Assembly: GCA_000320545.1 (NCBI GenBank)
Contig: ADNK01001011.1
Span: 7,501-54,877, forward strand
Direction: 5' to 3'
Source: Bigelowiella natans CCMP2755
Taxonomy: Eukaryota; Cercozoa; Chlorarachniophyceae
DNA: 47,377 bases
Part shown: positions 44,227 to 47,377 of the stretch, one piece after another
Layout: each line of letters begins with the position of its first letter
Position numbering within the stretch: the first letter of the stretch is position 1
Program-made: the position numbers and the translations under genes
The notes under the pieces: model-generated
What the model was told of the DNA's origin: nothing
Databases searched by the model: none
The model's input: only the letters and a program-made list of their open reading frames with translations

Positions 44227-46074
44227 TCATTCTCTTCGCATATCAACGATGCACTGTTCTTCCTCTGTGAAGAATCGAATCCTTGCATAGCCTGAAATGT
44301 CGACAAATCATTATAAATCATCTCAAATGAGATGTGTGTGTGTGTGTGTGTGTGTGCGTGTGTGTGTGTGTGTGTGTGAGTGAGTGTTGTTCTAGTACAA
44401 TCCAGAATCACACATAAAGGCAAAACTAATCGCGGCAGCATTTTAAAACTCATAATCATTTTCGTTGCATTACTTCTTCCTTTGGTTAACTTTTTTGTGA
44501 AGATCTTCTCCATTTCTCGACGGTTGTCGATCGTGACTGTGTGTTGTTTTCCGTCTTCGTCAACAACGTGACTTCCATAGCCATGAATACCAGGTGCCCC
44601 TGTATTAAGGTAAAGAAGTAAGTTGGCGATCCCACAGGCTAAAAGTCGAGTTTAATTAGTGTTTGGCTCAACGCACTCTTTCTGACAAACAAAAATGCAT
44701 GTTGCACTCTCACCAAACACGGCCGTAAAAGCTACGCACGAGATCTTAATGCGGTTGCCCATGCTCTGCAGGCCCTGACGATATATCAACATGCAAATTT
44801 GATGCTAAAACAGTTGAACATTGTGTTGGTGCTGAATTCCTGTCTTACCGTTCTGACGGACTTTTTCCCAGATTTCATATTCTCACGTGTTTTCTTATGG
44901 AACTCCCCGAAGTTGCCGCCACAGTTGGCAAGAGAGGCTCCATTGTGCTAGAAATGTGTCAACAAATCCGTCATTTATTACCTCGTGAAACATGGCGTGC
45001 AGTTCGTTGCTACTTCAGGAAGCTGACATGATTTTACGAATCAAAAGGCACATTGTACCTGGCTTTTGACACGTTTTTCATGCAGCTCCTTAGCTGCTTC
45101 TTCGTCATCACAGTCGCCATTCTTACCTATCAACTTCCGTTTGCTTCCCCTTTTTTGTGTTTTTGAAGGGGGTTTCTTAGTGTCCACTCCCTTCTTCCCC
45201 CTCTTCTTAGTCTTACTCTTCGGTGCGAGTGACTTTTTTAATTTATAGTCCTTTATCCAGGCCTCGAATATCTCCATTGCATCACGCATACCCTTCGTTA
45301 ATTACAACACTCTCAATGTGATACACAACACCCATAATCTATATTATGTATATACCTGCCTTTGTGCACATGTTTGTATAAAACTCTATTTTTCTCCGAC
45401 TACATCTATCATATCCATGCCATGATGACCCCTTCATATGCACAACCTGTGTCTGGTTGGGATGATGCTTTGCTCGGTAAAACATCGTGTTAATAGTCCA
45501 GATTCTCTGTAGCGGTACCATGTTGTCGCAAAAAGTAGATATTATGCCACAGTGTCCGACATATACATTTATGATGATATAAACTATCGTAAACTGGATG
45601 ATGACCCCCCCTTCAAAAGTTACTCTTTCAACAATTTTGTTATTCTCTCTTTCTATTTCTCTCCTCTCAAGGTACAGTCATGACCAAATTCAGTTGTTAC
45701 AACCTTGTTGGGCGGCTTATTCGCTTCTGTGAGCCTACAGAAACCATACAATCAGACAGAAGGTACCAGTATCATACAAATTGGTGTAATTGTATATTCT
45801 TTGTTCCCGGCGACCTGATTGTCCTCAATGCTGTCTCACGATCCTTGAAGCCTTCACACCCAGATATTGGATTAGAGTTTGTCATTCCAGAGAGATGGCA
45901 AGCAATTCATATGCATAAATAAGACATATGCATGAATAGACTATTACCTGTGCCTTTTGTGGTGGTCGCCGGGTTATCATCTGTGTAGAGGTGGAGGTTT
46001 TTCCCAGACTTCTTTTTCTGCCCGTTAGTCGCTTTTACTAATCCTCCTCCTCCATTGGTGCTTTGTGTGGGCAT
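44227..46074 (-). CDS. unrecognised 267-residue protein, nine exons
   Basis: Exons in order: 46074-45948, 45851-45815, 45734-45704, 45506-45447, 45292-45059, 44947-44849, 44765-44714, 44599-44491, 44281-44227. All phases close and the total is a multiple of three. After a Gly/Lys-rich start (MPTQSTNGGGGL, LHLYTDDNP), four small exons build a compact conserved-looking helical block: GFKDRETALRTIRL, NKPPNKRIWTINTMFYRAKH, HPNQTQGMRDAMEIFEAWI. A long Lys-rich linker (KTKKRGKKG, KTQKRGSKRK) follows. Then comes CGGNFGEFHKKTRENMKSGK, RIKISCVAFTAVFGAPGIH and a charged end (IRFFTEEEQCIVDMRRE). No signal peptide if the start is 46074; an ATG at 46143 would add a hydrophobic leader. I do not recognise the family. 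The basic linker suggests a nuclear or nucleolar protein, by inference. Confidence 0.65.
44333..44380 (+). repeat. (GT)n microsatellite in intron
   Basis: About 22 GT units between the last two exons of the 44227-46074 gene. In the sense strand it is (CA)n. Confidence 0.9.
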
Positions 46075-46831
46075 TTTCGCACAAGGTTGAGATAAGAAAA
46101 GGAAGAAGGGAGGGTGGCACACCAATAATCCAAGCAAGAACAATGCTAGAATGGCAATGACGACTGCTCGCTCACAGGTCTCAACTTCTTTAACTTCCGA
46201 AGATAGCTACAGAATTGAGGAAGAACATATCAGATATAATTACGATATATTGGGTATAATTATTAGTCCAAATATCGATAGACTCCACCCACGGTTCCGA
46301 ACCGATTTCGGATCAAAAGCAGCTTTTGGAAATGATATCAAGAACACTAGGAATATCCTAATAATTCTTACCGCGCTGCCGCTAAGATTCTGTGGCGGAA
46401 GCACGTCGACAGGCACACGTGTCCCACAAAATTTCAGGCAAAACGGGAGGAGCTTAAAACCGATCCACATTTAGGTCCTGCGTCAATAGAAATATTAAGT
46501 CGCATGTCAAAATTAGTGGTACGACGATGATCTTAAGTCTGAATATGATTACATTTTGGACTCATTTCTCCGGAAATGGATATTGTGCGAATGTGCCCGA
46601 TTTCGGGTAAAAATCCCCTGCGTTTTAGGCCTAAATCTGCCTCTTCCAACCTTGCAAAACTCCGTTCCTTCTGGTGGTAATGAATGGGTTCCTGAAGGAG
46701 GAGGAGGAGGATGTGCAATGAGTTTTTCTTCGCTCTCACAGCCATTCAACATGATCGTTTCAATCGATACAAACTCATCATAATTCGCTGCCACCTCATT
46801 CGATTTTGCCCTCAGAGAATAAAGAATTGGG
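46075..46831. other. divergent intergenic region, weak coding signals
   Basis: Between the 267-residue gene (minus) and REI1 (plus). A minus-strand frame at 46549-46878 (KWHELQTKLIPILYSLRAK, then a Pro-rich part) looks mildly protein-like. It overlaps the first REI1 exon and has no in-frame partner I could find. Treated as leader/promoter sequence. Confidence 0.35.
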
Positions 46832-47264
46832 ATGAGTTTCGTCTGCAACTCATGCCATTTCGTGGTGAGCTCCACCACCGAACGTGCGGACCACTACCGG
46901 TCCTACTGGCACAGGTTGGACCAACGAATACTAAATTTTCCGCGAGGTAGTATGCCTTCATCTTATAACGAGTCTATTTTTTCAGATACAATGTAAAACG
47001 CGGGTGTGAGGGACTGAAGCCTGTGCCACGTGAGGTGTTCGAAAGGAAGCTCGCAGAGATGAGCAATCGGGCTGACGGTGCAGCTCGTCAGAATTCTTTC
47101 GACTGCAAGATATGCAAGTAAGTTCAACATCCGTACACTACTGACATATTAGAACGTATCACCCCGCGTTTGATCTCTCTTCTTTTACGTCCGGATGTAG
47201 GAAGAGCTTTCGAACGAAGAAGAGCTACGACCATCACATAAATAGCAAGCGGCATCTACAGAAG
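46832..47264 (+). CDS. REI1/ZNF622 60S maturation factor, 5' part only
   Basis: Three exons, 46832-46914, 46986-47117 and 47201-47264, in matching phase; the gene runs off the window. Exon 1 starts MSFVCNSCHFVVS, a C2H2 finger closing as ADHYRSYWHR. Exon 2 continues YNVKRGCEGLKPVPREVFER, the diagnostic REI1/ZNF622 motif after finger one. Exons 2 and 3 join into the second finger FDCKICK + KSFRTKKSYDHHINSKRHL. In yeast, Rei1/Reh1 recycle Arx1-Alb1 and probe the exit tunnel of cytoplasmic pre-60S subunits. Animal ZNF622 is the orthologue. The order finger - YNLKR/YNVKR - linker - finger is exact. The C-terminal fingers lie beyond the window. Confidence 0.88.
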
Positions 47265-47311
47265 GTTCATATTTACATGAATGTTATATAAACACACGAA
47301 ATATAATATCG

Positions 47312-47377
<66 letters not shown>
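47312..47377 (+). repeat. (AT)n microsatellite at window end
   Basis: At least 33 AT units running off the right edge, within a REI1 intron. The window may end here because assembly broke in the repeat; that is inference. Confidence 0.92.

Noticed and set aside
45948-46074. Sec61-beta-like start (LHLYTDDNP)
   Set aside because: Downstream exons encode helices and basic linkers, not the single C-terminal membrane helix of Sec61-beta.

Overview
This window is nuclear DNA of an intron-rich, microsatellite-laden unicellular eukaryote. Genes have up to 18 exons with GT-AG introns, often about 60-300 bases and pyrimidine-rich before the acceptor, and are packed on both strands. There are no operons, no Shine-Dalgarno sites, no rRNA or tRNA genes and no CRISPR array that I can see. 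Recognisable genes are ordinary eukaryotic ones: a SCAR/WAVE actin regulator, an SUGP1-like G-patch protein, the rRNA-modifying enzyme TSR3, the 60S maturation factor REI1/ZNF622 and a spartin/senescence-domain protein. The species cannot be fixed. A free-living protist or alga with a SCAR-dependent actin cytoskeleton fits; any narrower lineage would be a guess.

Layout. 1-3173: mostly no supported gene, a few weak coding fragments and a (CA)n(GA)n tract. 3174-4220 (-): multi-pass membrane protein, tentatively TMEM135-like. 4735-13167 (+): an 18-exon chromatin-type gene with four copies of a short C-x2-C-x7-C-x8-C module, a CW zinc finger and a divergent SET domain. 14220-18025 (-): a 15-exon gene for an unrecognised protein with an N-terminal membrane anchor. 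18447-20222 (+): single-exon spartin/senescence-domain protein. 21321-26913 (-): a 3-exon gene for a secreted, membrane-anchored protein of about 1712 residues built from two kinds of repeated module. 27774-29241 (+): SUGP1-like splicing factor. 30042-30960 (+): unrecognised 222-residue protein. 31891-32771 (-): secreted protein. 33149-35529 (+): SCAR/WAVE. 36067-37640 (-): TSR3. About 38311-40430 (+): C2H2 zinc-finger gene. 41571-43494 (+): FAR-17a/AIG1-like membrane protein. 44227-46074 (-): unrecognised 267-residue protein. 46832-47264 (+): 5' part of REI1/ZNF622, cut by the window end.

I derived the exon models by hand. At each junction I required a GT donor, an AG acceptor and a matching reading phase, and most chains close without a stop. 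Several internal junctions are confirmed because a conserved motif is restored across them: the CW finger, the SET core, TSR3, G-patch, SCAR homology domain and the first C2H2 finger. Many long open frames here are simple repeats or introns read through and are not proteins.

The strongest novelty candidates are the C4-module + CW + SET gene, the giant two-module surface protein, and the anchored 452-residue protein with no family I recognise. The large uninterrupted, GC-richer exons of the surface-protein and spartin genes contrast with the heavily split genes around them.
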